This document shows positions 19,584-31,026 of a stretch of DNA of 64,000 nucleotides, piece after piece. The stretch's first letter is position 1. Each line of letters begins with the position of its first letter. Source of the DNA: Ceratopteris richardii (lineage: Eukaryota > Streptophyta > Polypodiopsida > Polypodiales > Pteridaceae); the NCBI GenBank assembly GCA_020310875.1, contig CM035406.1:88751206-88815205 (forward strand), given 5' to 3'. The position numbers and the translations under genes are program-made. Below the pieces are notes generated by a model. That model saw nothing but the letters and a program-made list of their open reading frames with translations, was not told the DNA's origin and searched no databases.

Positions 19584-21260
19584 ACCTTCTGTGAAGGTGC
19601 TATATGTTTCCATGTTCTCCTTGACGTGCCTTATAGAACAGAGATTGAATGAATCTGTCGATTTTGCAATGGGTTTGCAATGATTTTGCAATGTAATAGT
19701 CCATTAGGTGATAGCTAATTATATGTTTCAGGAAAGGATTGAATGATTGGATTTCCACCTATTAAATTGAACTTGATTTTTAATTTTAGAGTCATTGTAC
19801 ATTTAACCTAGGTGTCAAAAATAATTAGGTATCATGAACATTAGGGGAAAAAATGAACCCTGCATGGGCCTTTTAGCTTAAGGAGTGATTAGTGATGGAC
19901 CAATGAGAAGAGGGTGGTGGCCACAGTCTAGTGCCTTAATCACATAGACAAAAATGAAAAAACCACTTAAAGCTAGTGGTTTTCTCCATTTGAATGGTTT
20001 TGAGAATCTTGCAAATGAACTAGAACCCTTGGATTGGCTAAAGATCCAAAGGTTGAGGTTTAATGACAAAAGTCAAGGCACCATAACATTTGGGCCCTTT
20101 GATTGTTTTCACATGCATGGTTGAGATTTGATGGAGCTCCCAAAAAGCGCATTTCATCTTGAACCATTAGATTCTTTTGCAGATCAAACGGTCTATGTGA
20201 TCTTCGATCGTACTTTGGCGCCTTTTCTTCATGTGCATTGGATCAAACATTGATCCTAAGGCTCATATGTGTTCCCACCACTTGATCCAAGCTGAACATG
20301 TGCCTTTGGATTGGAACCGTCCGATTCAACGTAAATCCAACGAACTAGATCCTCTCAGGAATGACGATCAGTGCCAAATCCGTTGCACCATCGGATTCGC
20401 GATGATCTAACGATCCAAAAATATGCAGATCACACATGCCCATGGATCAGCCCCAATTTCGCTATGCCATAGGATTAAAGAAGATCTAATGGTCCACAAA
20501 TCTTCGGAGCTTTCCTCACACATGCGTGAAGGATTCTCAAGGCCCACGAATTCTCTCTCTACTTTGATGACCAATCTAATCTTAGCCCTACGATTTCTGC
20601 ATCCAAAGGCTACAACTGTTTTCGTTTGAAAATTCAAATTCAAAGGTGCATCAAATAAATTTTTTATTGGAAGATACCACTAGTTGTTTTGGATGCCCTC
20701 TTTAACCCTTGGATTAAGCATTTTAATCCCTAAAAATTAGAAATCCTTTCAAAGCCCATGCAGGGCTCACTTTTTCCCCTAATGATTATTGGTTTTCTTT
20801 TTGATTATACATACTCCATCGAGTTCTCTGAGACAAGGTCCTTCATTGATTCTTACATCTTCATTCCATAATGAAAAGTGGGTTACTATCGAAGGCAGGT
20901 GACGTTGCATTTTCATGTATAATGGTGACTTTGTAACTACATATGCCTCCATGTGTTTTACATGGCAGTAGATGGAGTCTTATATTCACACTAAATACTG
21001 TAACGAGAAGGTCAGAAATCAGAGGAGAAGCAAGTTTTTCTTTGAAAGCAAGCTTTTGTGTATTGCGATCGGCAAGATTAAAAATCACGCGAAAAGCAAG
21101 TTTTCCTGAAAAGAAAGATTATCTTGGGTTTAATTTGTATATATAACAGACAATCTAGGTTTAAGAAGACATATTCTTATGGCCAATAGTCACACTCCCT
21201 TTTTCTCTTTGGGCGAAAGGATATGGAATGACATACTGGATTGCACTTATTACTTATGGC
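19584..21260. other. Flanking segment duplicated from 7.7-8.2 kb
   Basis: Outside the inserted transposon (19840-20783), 19735-19839 and 20784-21250 match 7725-8190, including the motif TATGGAATGACATACTGGAT at the end. Copies differ by many substitutions and small indels. No gene was recognised. The gypsy element lies between the two copies. Confidence 0.55.
19840..20783 (+). mobile_element. Inverted-repeat DNA transposon, copy A (0.94 kb)
   Basis: Ends are ATTAGGGGAAAAAATGAACC and, inverted, GGCTCACTTTTTCCCCTAAT, followed inward by CCTGCATGGGC and GCCCATGCAGGG: about 30 bp inverted repeats. The unoccupied paralogous site is at 7811-7832. Flanks suggest an imperfect 8-10 bp duplication (ATGAACATT and ATGATTATT), but the exact edge is ambiguous. 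There is no coding capacity. The interior is full of words such as GATCTAACGATCC, CCATTAGAT and GATCAAACGGTC. Copy B at 56443-57400 is the same element in the opposite orientation. The superfamily is undetermined. A MULE- or hAT-like non-autonomous element fits the duplication length. Confidence 0.75.
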
Positions 21261-22649
21261 TGTCCCCAAAAGAGTTTGAGAGGCCTATAATGCTAAAAAT
21301 CTAAGGTCTAACTTGTTGAAATTTAGATGATCTTTTTTCTTATTTACTGCAATTGTAAATGCTCTATTATTGGATTCCTCTTATGCAATTTTTGCATCAA
21401 GTTGAAAATGAAAATGGCAACAGCTAACTATATACATACATACATATACAGTTAAACCCTGGGTAATTATCATCTTAGTTCCTTGGACCTTCTCATTCTA
21501 GATAGCCCTAAAATTGGAGAGGAGGAACCGAATGGAATCATTCTGCCTGAGGCATGTCGCTCATTTCTAGTGATATGTTAAACAACAATGGGGATTCCTA
21601 CTCTTCCAAGCTTGAGAAAGAATGAATGTGATGAGATTGAGTTTTCCCTTTGTGAGAGTGAAAGGGTTCCATTATTTTCAAAGATACGTTCTGAAGATTA
21701 GTTATTGTCAATGGACAATTTGATCATCCATTTAACCACTTATTTGTTAGTTGATCCAAAAAATTGAGGGTCACATCTTGTTAAAAGAGTACTTCGTTAA
21801 AAGAACCAAAGCTTTCTAAAAACCCCTTGCATAGTTGGAAAACCTATTATAATGCATTTCCTTTTGCATGTGAAGAGAATGAAATATAGTAAAGATTAGT
21901 TCTTGTGTCAAGAAACTCTTTCGCAATTTCTTGTGAAACAAGAGATTAGGTTGAAGGTGGTCTTGGAAAATCATTGAAGGCTTGAAGGAACTCGAAGAAA
22001 CCTTTTATACCCTTATCTTTTGTGTTATCAAGCTTTTAAACTATTTTTTTTTTCTACCATTTATGAAACAATAATTAAACAATAATTAAGAGCCAATCTT
22101 GAGCAAAGAGTCTGTACACTACCATTTTTAACATTTTTTCTCCTCACGTTTGATTCCATGAAGGATTTGAAAGGAAAATCTAATATAGCTCTTTTGCCAT
22201 TTTAGTCACACCTATGCTTGCATTGAAGGAAGAAATTGTCACACCTTGGGTGAGAATATGTACAGTCATGCTCTTTCCAAGTTTTAGATTTGGAACAGAC
22301 AATCTACTATAAAAGAGCGACATTTGGAGCTTGTGCCACTGCTATACGATCGCATTCAAAGAGATAAAATCAGACAAGAATGGTGAAGGAATTGGCCACC
22401 ATTTATGGGCTGGATAGGAATCTCGTCCCAGATATTGAAGTTTGGTTTATCTCCCTCAAGAACCTCTTTCAACTTACTTGCATGTGTTACCTAAGTTGGT
22501 TGGGCCCTTAGCCTCTCAAGGAAGGTAGTAGTGGTTCATTAGTTATGAGATGTGACCAGATGCCTATCATATTTTGGGTGATGAGCTTCCAAAATATTCC
22601 TTCAAGGGACCATTTGGCCTTCGCATTAACTTGGCTCACATATTTTTTG
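21261..22649. other. Stretch with no recognised feature
   Basis: It is AT-rich single-copy-looking sequence. Short frames on both strands show no recognisable motif. The right part may be the far end of the LINE remnant that follows, but similarity is too weak to claim. Confidence 0.4.
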
Positions 22650-23990
22650 GCTTCTTGGTAGCCTTCTCTCCTCTAGTTGTAAACAGGTGCTACTCAAATG
22701 TAAAGACACGCTCCAAGAGCACCGCTTGTGTTGTGCGACTAATAGAGCTCTTTTGATTGATCAAATACCTAAAGTGATGCCACAAAGATTCAAGTATTAC
22801 AAAGGACATGTTTCAAAAATCCTCAACAAACTTAATGAAAGATGGAAGCTACAATGGAGTGGCACTTCATCATTGGAGATATATATTCCATTGTATCTAG
22901 TTCTTCCCTCAGTCTAGCAAACATTCATTCTTTCAATGGTTGATTGTACATAATGGTCGTTATCAAGAAGAACATTATTAGAAGCTTTGAAGAAAGGTTT
23001 TTATGGTTAACTTTGGACCCACTGGCAATGCAAAAAATATCCAAACAATCTAAAAAAAAATCTTACAAAAGAACTATCAGCTTTCATAACCATGTTCATA
23101 TCATCATCAAAAATTTGGAGGCCTTATTGTTCAAGGGAATCAGGGATAAGCATACTAAGAACAAGATTGTTAGACATAGCATTTTAAACCAACCATCCTA
23201 AAGCATCACTAGCAATAGCAAAAAGGAGAAGGGCAATGGACATGACAAGTTTGAAGGGTTGAGACAAAGATCCATTTATAGATACCCAAAGCATTGCCAA
23301 AAAAGTGCTAACACTTTTGATAAAGAGTTTACCAACACCAATGTGATGAAGGGATCGGAGAACAAAATCCCACTCAATCCATCATAGGTTTTATCAAAGT
23401 CAATCTTGAAGAAGTAAACATCTTGATTATGTTGTTTAGCAAAATCAAACCCTTCCCAAAGGGAAATAATGGCATCTAGAATGTATTTTTTAATGAAGCC
23501 TTTTTGTTTAGGACGGATAATTTTATTCATTATAGGACTAAGTCTTTTAGCTAAAGTGGAAGAGAAAATCTTGTAAATAGTGTAAGACAAGAAATAGGTC
23601 TCCAATCGTTCAAATCTTTTTTAGGACCTCTTTTGTGGATTAACTTGATCACTTCAATGTTGGTGCCCATAGGAAGATCAACTCTTCTAATGGCCTCCTT
23701 CCAACTCAAGAGAGTTAGAAAATTTTCAACTCTAAGAAAAATTAATTGGGAATACCATGAAGACCAATGGAATTGCAAGGTTTCAATTTAGTAATGGTTT
23801 GTTTAACCTCACCGGTAGTGAGGGGCAAGTCTAAGATGGAAGCCATGCCACTCAGAATCATTTTTTTCCTTTTCAGACCCATAGTGACCCTAACTCTTTG
23901 ACTCTCCTCCCTCCACTTGGAAATGCTAGAGAAAACATTGGTAAAAAAACTAATAACCTCTTGCAAATTCTCCTGTGACTGACAAATCAT
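22650..23990 (-). pseudogene. LINE reverse transcriptase remnant
   Basis: Minus-strand frames in changing registers carry LINE reverse transcriptase motifs in order: LKPCNSIGLHGIPN (near 23745), then DLNDWRPISCLTLF (near 23610), YKIFSSTLAKRLSPIMNKII and RPKQKGFIKK (23570-23480), then DVYFFKIDFDKTYDGL (near 23400). Further on FDDDMNM and IASGSKVNHKN occur in place of the catalytic FADD and the following motif. Several frameshifts and stops make it inactive. It could belong to the same LINE family as the fragments at 6-7 and 28.7-30.2 kb, which preserve a different part of ORF2. Confidence 0.6.
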
Positions 23991-24028
23991 AAAGTAATCT
24001 TACTGCTGCACACGCATGTACTCGTGCA

Positions 24029-24147
24029 GTCATTGAAGCATCAAAAGCACGCTCAAATAAGATCATCAATGACGCCACCTCTCAAAGGCTCTCTTCGCAG
24101 AACACCTTGTATTTATCTTCTCCCTGAGTCCCTACTCCCTTCAAAGA

Positions 24148-24194
<47 letters not shown>

Positions 24195-25021
24195 TGGATC
24201 TATCTTTTGTTTAAGTGCTGAAGGGCATACGCGCATACAGTAACAATTTATTCTGCAGACTGCTATGATTCAGGGCGATTCCATGTGTGCTGATAACCTT
24301 GAGACACGCACATCATCGAGCTGCTCAACAGAATTCGAGTTTAATGTTTTGTGCGAAGACTCTCCGGTTTCTCCAAGGTTCCTGCGTGCATCTCTCTCTC
24401 GCAAAAGGTCGGGTGTATCCGATTTTCAAGCGATATCAGAATACAACGTCTTCCAACATGAGTTTGGTGCACGCAACGACTATGGTTACACTGATGAAAC
24501 AGCAACATGTTACATCCTACAGAAGAGGCACATGGATCTCCGCTCTTTGATGCTTCAAGAAAGAGAATCAAAGAAATTCTATCACTTCCAGCAACCCATT
24601 TGTTCACCCATGTACGCAAAACGGTGAAGAAATGGAGGACGTTGAAGATCTTTCGACTACAATGTCTGCCTCTTCGGCGAAGTCTTTTGCGGATTCTCTG
24701 TGCATCTCCTCCTCCAATGCCATAAATTCTGCAGAGTTGCCAAAGGGGTCAACATCTTGTATGTGCAGGCTGCACTGTCTTTTCAGGAGGATATGTCTAA
24801 AGCGGAAGCATCACCGTTCATGTCGTTTCCATCATGAGCCACCCACCTACGGCCAGCGGAAGGAAATCTGTGGAACTAGCTGCAGATCATCCAAGAGGTG
24901 CGATTTGTGGAAGGCTGCAGATCATCCATTCAGAAAGGAGGGGTGTACAGCTTCCAAAGATTCAGCTTCCATTTCAAAAACAGGCAACATCGTTCCAAGA
25001 AATCCTCCTCTCAATCACTAA
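24029..25021 (+). pseudogene. Unrecognised gene-like segment, copy A
   Basis: A conserved block shared with 26967-27577. It has an upstream CT tract, then ATG at 24265 opening a 120-residue frame (MIQGDSMCADNLETRTSSS to stop at 24627). The frame is Ser-rich at its start, followed by SLSRKRSGVSDFQAISEYNV and FQHEFGARNDYGY. A second frame (24632-25021) follows directly, so an intron or frameshift may separate parts of one protein. In the shared frame most differences from copy B leave the protein similar, suggesting former coding function. I do not recognise the family. It could be a promoter plus first exon of a host gene captured or duplicated here. Confidence 0.45.
24151..24191. repeat. (TC)n microsatellite upstream of copy A frame
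   Basis: About 20 TC units lie roughly 75 bases before the ATG at 24265. The position fits a pyrimidine patch in a plant 5' leader. Copy B has a shorter tract. Confidence 0.85.
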
Positions 25022-26966
25022 CCTTTATCCTGATAGACAAAACTTGAACTCGGCAGGATAGTGAGGAGAACAAAACGAGAAGCGAGGGTAATCCATTTTC
25101 AGTCTCGAGAACTGATAATGACAAACGAAGGACGCTGATCAGCATAGCAGAAAGGCTTTCTTACCACACCGCTACTCTCTTCTCGGGTTTCATCAGGTCA
25201 CACAGTCTGCTCGCAAGCTTATACCTGCTCAAGGTTGAACTAGAAACAAACTTCAGCCTGATTAGAAATAATCCATAACCGAGACGACACCATTGATTCT
25301 CTTCTCTCTTCCTTCTTCGTCAAGGATCATTTAGAGAATGTATTCCGATGTGAAGGATACAAGGAAATAAGCCTTTGCTAGAGCAAGATCACATAGGTCC
25401 ATTCTACTTTGGGTGGCTGATTTTTTTGCCTTGACCACCCGAAAATCACATTGATGTCAGAATCAGATCTTAGGATTGTGTCAGCATCTACCTATATGAC
25501 GCTTGTAGCCCTTTTAGTTTAAAAGCATCTACCTATATGAGTGTGCATAGGAGGTTTGTCATGTTTTTCCTTGTAGTTTAAAATTCTGTTGCAGCTAAAA
25601 CTAGAATATCTAAAACGCTCAAGCATTGTAATTTGTAGTGATCACCCACTACCCTAGAAAATCAATGGCTTGTACTTGGCAAGATAAAAGACTCATTGCT
25701 GATGGATTCTGATGGATTACCTGTAATATGCTTCATGTTGTGAGTGTAAACCCATCTGGATTAATTGCACATTTTTGAGGACATCTTTTGAAATTCCATG
25801 ATTATAAAGATGGAAAAAGGTGCACTACAAGTTTTCTTCGTCTGATTATTACTTGATCTCAAGATAAAATAGGAACGGATGTTATGATCATCTAACTCCC
25901 ACATATAAGATCCTTGGAGACAAATCACCAAAGAAAATCTTAACTGTTATCCTGCTGGGCTAAAGTCCCTGCAGATCCTTGAGAATGATATAGAATATGA
26001 TAAATTATATTTTTGTAAAAACATACTTCATAAATCGTCATGTAATTTTTGGAAGATGAGACAAGGAGCCAACCATGAGTATGAAACCAGATATTTCTGA
26101 ATCTTCAGTGCTAAACACAAACTACAGAAACTCATGACAAAGAATAAAAAAAAATGATGTAGAAATTCCTTGAAACATGCAACAATAGCTAGGTATGATA
26201 AAAGGTTATGAGCTCGAGTTTAAAGGAGGCCACAATCTGTAAAAAGATAAGACGTTACTATCGATATGCTCATTATAAAAGGTCCTTCAAAATGTAAAAG
26301 TGAACTTTCACATGAGCTTGTATTGAGGTTATGAACTCGAGTTGAAAGGAGCCCACTATCTGTACAAAGATAGGATGACATTGTATGAAGGATGTATGAG
26401 AAGCATGACTACCGGAACAATAATAAGGTGAAAACATAGCTTTTGGACAGCTTATTTCCCCACTCCCCCTCCACACAATGGCTCTTTCTTTGTACAATTA
26501 AAAGGTTTTTGGGACAGTTGTGATATATGGTATCATCTCCTCCATCATGGCAAGCATTTAAAGAAGCATGGGATCATAGAATCTCATTGACATATATAGA
26601 TTCTTACAATCTAAGGAGATATGAAGTACTGTAGAATATTGGTGCTATAAGAAATAGCACATAATAAAATATGTAAGGAAGCAAAAAACCAGCATAGACT
26701 ACAAAGATGACAGAGTAGAGCAGATGAACAAAACTAAATAAGAAAAAGAGAAATTTTCTGGACAAAAAATATATGTATAATCACAATGATTGAGTATCAA
26801 CTACTCTACAAAAATACATTCCTAAGCTCTTTATATAGATAGCCAAACCACTACCTCCTCAACATAGGTATGAAGTCAGTAACTTGCTTTTTCTTCATCA
26901 AAGTGAACATACTCTTGTTCTCGAGTGACCATCATGATTGACACGTTTCAGAACAAATCATACCCG
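25022..26966. other. Region between the two gene-like copies
   Basis: No gene was recognised. The stretch 25679-25805 matches 27578-27720, the tail of copy B. Near 26207-26375 a segment of about 120 bp is imperfectly repeated (GGTTATGARCTCGAGTTKAAA at both ends). The rest is AT-rich with short frames only. Confidence 0.45.
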
Positions 26967-27082
26967 TGCAGCCAAGCATCAAAGCACGCTCAAATAAGAT
27001 CATCGATGACGCCACCTCTCAAAGGCTCTCTTCGCAGAACATCTTCTATTTATCTTTCCCCGAGTCCCGAATTCTTCACAGA

Positions 27083-27118
<36 letters not shown>

Positions 27119-27632
27119 GGATCTGTCTTTCGTTTATGTGCTGAAGGGCATACGCGCATACAGTAACAATTCAACCTGCAGACTGCTATGATTCAGGGCG
27201 ATTCCATGTGCGATGATAACCTTGACACACGCACATCATCGAGCTCCTCAACAGAATCAGAGTTTAATGTTTTGTGCGAAGACTCTCCGCTTTCTCCAAA
27301 GTTCCTAAGTGCATCTCTCTCTCGCAAGAGGTTTGGTATATCCGATTTTCAAGCTATATCAGAATACAACGTCTTCCAACATGAGTTTGGCGCACGCCAC
27401 GACTATGGCTACACGAATGGATCAGCAACATGTTACATCGTACAGAAGAGGCACATAGATGTCCGCTCTTTGATGCTTCAAGAAAGAGAATCAAAGAAAC
27501 TCTATCCGTCATCCAGCAACGCCTTTGTTCACCCACGTACGACATGGAGGACGTTGACGATCTTTCGACTACTTGGCAAGATAAAAGACTGATTGCTGAT
27601 GGATTCTGTGTAACGGATCTTGCTTACCTGTA
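26967..27632 (+). pseudogene. Unrecognised gene-like segment, copy B
   Basis: It matches copy A from GTGCAGCCAAGCATCAAAGC onwards. ATG at 27188 opens a 134-residue frame with MIQGDSMCDDNLDTRTSSS and RKRFGISDFQAISEYNVFQH. At GATCTTTCGACTAC it jumps to TTGGCAAGATAAAAGACTG, which in copy A lies about 1 kb further on. The joint sits on a shared TAC, so this looks like a microhomology deletion rather than splicing, since no GT-AG ends are present. Sequence matching copy A continues to the L-element LTR at 27731. Confidence 0.45.
27086..27115. repeat. (TC)n microsatellite upstream of copy B frame
   Basis: About 15 TC units, in the same position relative to the ATG as in copy A. Confidence 0.85.
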
Positions 27633-27835
27633 ATATGCTTCATGTTGTGCGTGTAAACCCAACTAGACTAATTCTACATTTTTGAGGACCTCTTTTGAAA
27701 CTCCATGATTATAGAGATGGAAAAAGATGTTGTTGTATAAATATGGGTCCAAGCGGCAAAAGACATGGGTTTCGAACATCCAAAACCACTTGGAGAACCC
27801 TTGAATTTTATAGGGAAACCCTTGGGAAAGTGTCT

Positions 27836-28450
27836 GCAAGAGTGTGGTTTGAAACCTTGAGTTATTTGTATTTATTTACTTTCAATTGAAGGGTTTTTGA
27901 CCCTTAGGATTGATATTTCCTAAGGGTATGGTACTTAACCCTTAGGGAGGCCTCTCAAGCCTTGCAAGAGTGTGGTTTGAAACCTTGAGTTATTTGTATT
28001 TATTTACTCTCAATTGAAGGTTTTTGACCCTTAGGATTGATATTTCCTAAGGGTATGGTACTTAACCCTTAGGGAGGCCTCTCAAGCCTTGCAAGAGTGT
28101 GGTTTGAAACCTTGAGTTATTTGTATTTATTTACTCTCAATTGAAGGAGTGTGGTTTGAAACGTTGAGTAATTTGTATTTATTTACTCTCAATTGAAGGG
28201 TTTTTGACCCTTAGGATTGATATTTCCTAAGGGTATGGTACTTAACCCTTAGGGAGGCCTCTCAAGCCTTGCAAGAGTGTGGTTTGAAACCTTGAGTTAT
28301 TTGTATTTATTTACTCTCAATTGAAGGAGTGTGGTTTGAAACCTTGAGTTATTTGTATTTATTTACTCTCAATTGAAGGGTTTTTGACCCTTAGGATTGA
28401 TATTTCCTAAGGGTATGGTACTTAACCCTTAGGGAGGCCTCTCAAGCCTT
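27836..28450. repeat. About 127 bp tandem amplification inside the L LTR
   Basis: Four long units (27836, 27964, 28147, 28327) and two 56 bp partial units (28091, 28271) begin with GCAAGAGTGTGGTTTGAAAC or GAGTGTGGTTTGAAAC. Long units end with CCTCTCAAGCCTT. The second LTR has one unit. The pattern of partial units suggests repeated unequal exchange or slippage. Confidence 0.9.
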
Positions 28451-28696
28451 GAGACTTGTACGTACAAGCTTGGGAGAAATCCTTTTAGAATCAATGTGAG
28501 GGCCATGCTATTCCATGTGATTTCCAAGGTTAGAAGTGGATTAGAATACATGTGGAGAGGACACTTGGCAAGCTCTCCTCATATTTTCTCCCTTGGCCTT
28601 GAGGTATATATATGGGTGGGGTTGGTTGGGTGGATAGGTGCATCTCTCACCCTTTGTGGGCTAGGCTAGTTATTTTGGATTGTTCTTACTCTTGTT

Positions 28697-30216
28697 TTTT
28701 TTTTTAATATAAAGGAAGTTCGGCATTAGCCTACTCTCCCGGACTTGAATTAAATAAAGAAAAGTACAAGAGAAGAGGACTAGTGCCCACGGGACCCCCC
28801 AAATCCCACAAAGCAGGGGAAGCTTTTACAGAGCCTAGATGACATTACAAAGAAGGTTAATTACCCTCTCATCACCCTCATGTGGGGCCCACTTGGGTTT
28901 AAGCTTGTTATCGATCAAAAGGAGTACTTGATGATGCCTAAAGGGGGGGGATTTTTTACAGTTGACAATCCTTTTGCCAAGGAGGAACAACGATTTCTCA
29001 ATTGACCACTCCTTGGGGGAGTCACCAAAGTTGAAAGCACATCTTTCCCGCCAGATTTTCCATAGGACCTCCCCTCTGATGGCGTTCCAGAGAGTCGCGG
29101 AGCAACCGATCGCTTCTCCCAGCAGGGCTTGCTGCCAACTGAGACGTTTTTGAAGTCTAATTCTCTTTCCAACCACCTGCCAGAGTCTGTTGGAGTTGGG
29201 GCAGGTAAAGAAGATGTGTGAAACATCTTCGATAGACCAGTAGCAGCGTTTGCACCAGAGAGGGATCCCACAAATTTTGCTAGCCTTAAGGTTGGTCCAG
29301 ATTCCATGATGAAGAATTTTCCATAAGAGGACAGACTTTTTGATTTCTATGAGAGGATAGCCATGAACTTCATGTCCCACCGAAGCCGCGTCCATGACAG
29401 GCACCACTTTTTGTTGAGGTTAACCTGATAGTCGATCGTTTCTTTGATGTTCGGGATTTTTGATAGGCTATTCCCATTGTGCCATTTGAGACCAAGCGAG
29501 CTCGACATGTCGTGTCCCATGAGAAGGCGAACTTTGTGTCGGTCCCAGGCGAGACATCTGCTTTGCAAAGTGTTCCATTCTTCATGCAAAATGTTGATGC
29601 TAGGGTCCATATCCTCAAAGTTGATCCAGCGGTTGGTGTCTTGTTTCCAGAGATGTTTCCATTTTTTGAAGCCTTTGTTCCATAGCTTCTTGGCATTTTG
29701 AATGTTCCAAGATTCCACACTCCGGATGCCATGGATCGGAAACCAGATAGAGTCGTTTTGTCTGATACCGGCAGCCCACTTCCAGTCTTCACTTATTCTT
29801 GTGAAGCTTTTGACTTTATTCCAACTCTTCCAAAGGGAGCACACCAGATTAGAGCCTTTCGGGAAGACGGGGATCGGGGAAAACAGCAAGGTCAAGATGT
29901 CAAGATTCTTCCAATTTGGGAAACCCATGAGCGCCAACTCATTCTTGTTTCTGAAGATCAACTTGGCCCACGAGGCCTCCCCGTTGCACCAAGCCTTAAT
30001 CATCCATTTGGCCGACAATTTGTTAGCCATGCACCCAATGTCCAAGATACCAAGTCCCCCACTATCTCTATGGCTGGTGCAGATGGACCATTTGATTTTA
30101 GGCACCCCCCTCCTATTGTGGTCGCCCGTCCAAAGGAAGTTTCTACAAATACTATCCAGTTTGGACAGATCTTGCTCTTTCGGTCTCCAACAAGAAAGGA
30201 AATAAATGGTAGATGA
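28697..30216 (-). mobile_element. 5'-truncated LINE inserted in the L LTR
   Basis: A minus-strand LINE of 1.5 kb. The poly(A) end appears as a T run at 28695-28705, and the truncated 5' end is at 30216. It is flanked by a perfect 15 bp target duplication GTTCTTACTCTTGTT at 28682-28696 and 30217-30231. It belongs to the same family as the fragment at 6.0-7.2 kb. Confidence 0.9.
28835..30216 (-). pseudogene. LINE ORF2 C-terminal part with zf-RVT domain
   Basis: From the truncated end the frame reads FLSCWRPKEQDLSKLDSICR, then NFLWTGDH and ANKLSAKWMIKAWCNG, typical of the region after the reverse transcriptase of plant LINEs. The register changes once between 29407 and 29347. The second part has SVLLWKILHHGIWTNLKASK, then C-x2-C and HIFFTCPNSNRLW, the Cys/His zf-RVT domain, then EVLWKIWRERCAFNF. 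An open frame reaches 30363 only because LTR sequence upstream happens to be open. Those first 49 residues are not LINE. The catalytic domain is absent, so the copy is dead on arrival. Confidence 0.8.
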
Positions 30217-30247
30217 GTTCTTACTCTTGTTGTGTAGATTCACAACA

Positions 30248-31021
30248 TTGGCATTCAAAGCTAGGTTCTTTTTCACGTAGGCATGATTTGAGAGAGAAGC
30301 AATGAGTTCGTGAAGCTTCTCTGAACGTCGAGCTACAATCTCTATTTCGAAAGAGTAGCACAACGTCGAGCTAGTATCTACGAGAATACAGTTGTTATAG
30401 CAATAAAAGCGTCAATTTATCGCGAATGTGGGATAAGTTTCTGCGTGCATCTCTTCTCTCGTGTTCTCTCTAAAACAGAGAGCATCACATACTTCAGAGT
30501 GTCCTTTTTGCATACATATGCTCTCACGCACAGACATGCGAAAGCCTTCGGAGTATGCCACACATGCGAAGTAGTCCCTTTTTTTGGAATGGAAAGTACA
30601 TCTCATTAAGATATTTGTAGCTTCTTGCTTTGGAATGGAAAGAACGTTAACCATTAAGATTGTAGTTTATTTCTCTAAGTTGTACGTTGAGTACATGAAA
30701 TATGGCCCATCGTTTGAACTCCTCTCTAGATAACCCGAGTAGTTTCCTTTTGAAGTAAGAAGAAGATATGGAGTACCATGGAGTAAAGAATGAGGTTTGA
30801 GTCTTCTTCTATTAATGCTAATCTTTCATGCCATGCATAAATTGTTTGAAGGCCTACGTTCTTGACATCCTTTCGTGCATAAACCCATCATATCTTTTAG
30901 CATGTATGTTTAGAATACATGCATGTTTTTTATGCACATATTGGGCACACTAGTAAGTATACAGATGCCCTAGAAGAATTTCAACATCAAAAGAGATGGA
31001 ATGGCCCAAGTTGACATCATC
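30248..31021. other. L-element interior after the first LTR
   Basis: The stretch 30248-30625 matches 49873-50343. A 45 bp segment containing TTTGGAATGGAAAG is repeated at 30577 and 30618. No coding frame was recognised. It ends at the ACCAC duplication (31022-31026) of the next nested element. Confidence 0.5.
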
Positions 31022-31026
31022 ACCAC

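Larger units (their letters stand above)
27731..30247 (+). repeat. L-element first LTR, split by a LINE
   Basis: It starts TGTTGTATAAATATGGG and ends GATTCACAACA (TGTTG/CAACA ends). It matches the LTR at 42796-49872 once the nested elements are removed. A LINE with its duplication interrupts it near its 3' end. About 0.6 kb is a local tandem amplification. The following 380 bp also match the sequence after the second LTR, so both copies are followed by internal sequence of the same element. Confidence 0.7.

Noticed and set aside
19840-20783. Assignment of the inverted-repeat element to Stowaway/mariner on the basis of a TA duplication
   Set aside because: TA at both ends is part of the inverted repeat itself (TTAGG and CCTAA). 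Flank comparison favours a longer, imperfect duplication.
29347-30363. A 338-residue minus-strand protein as annotated by its first start
   Set aside because: The first 49 residues come from the flanking LTR. Only the part below 30217 is LINE.
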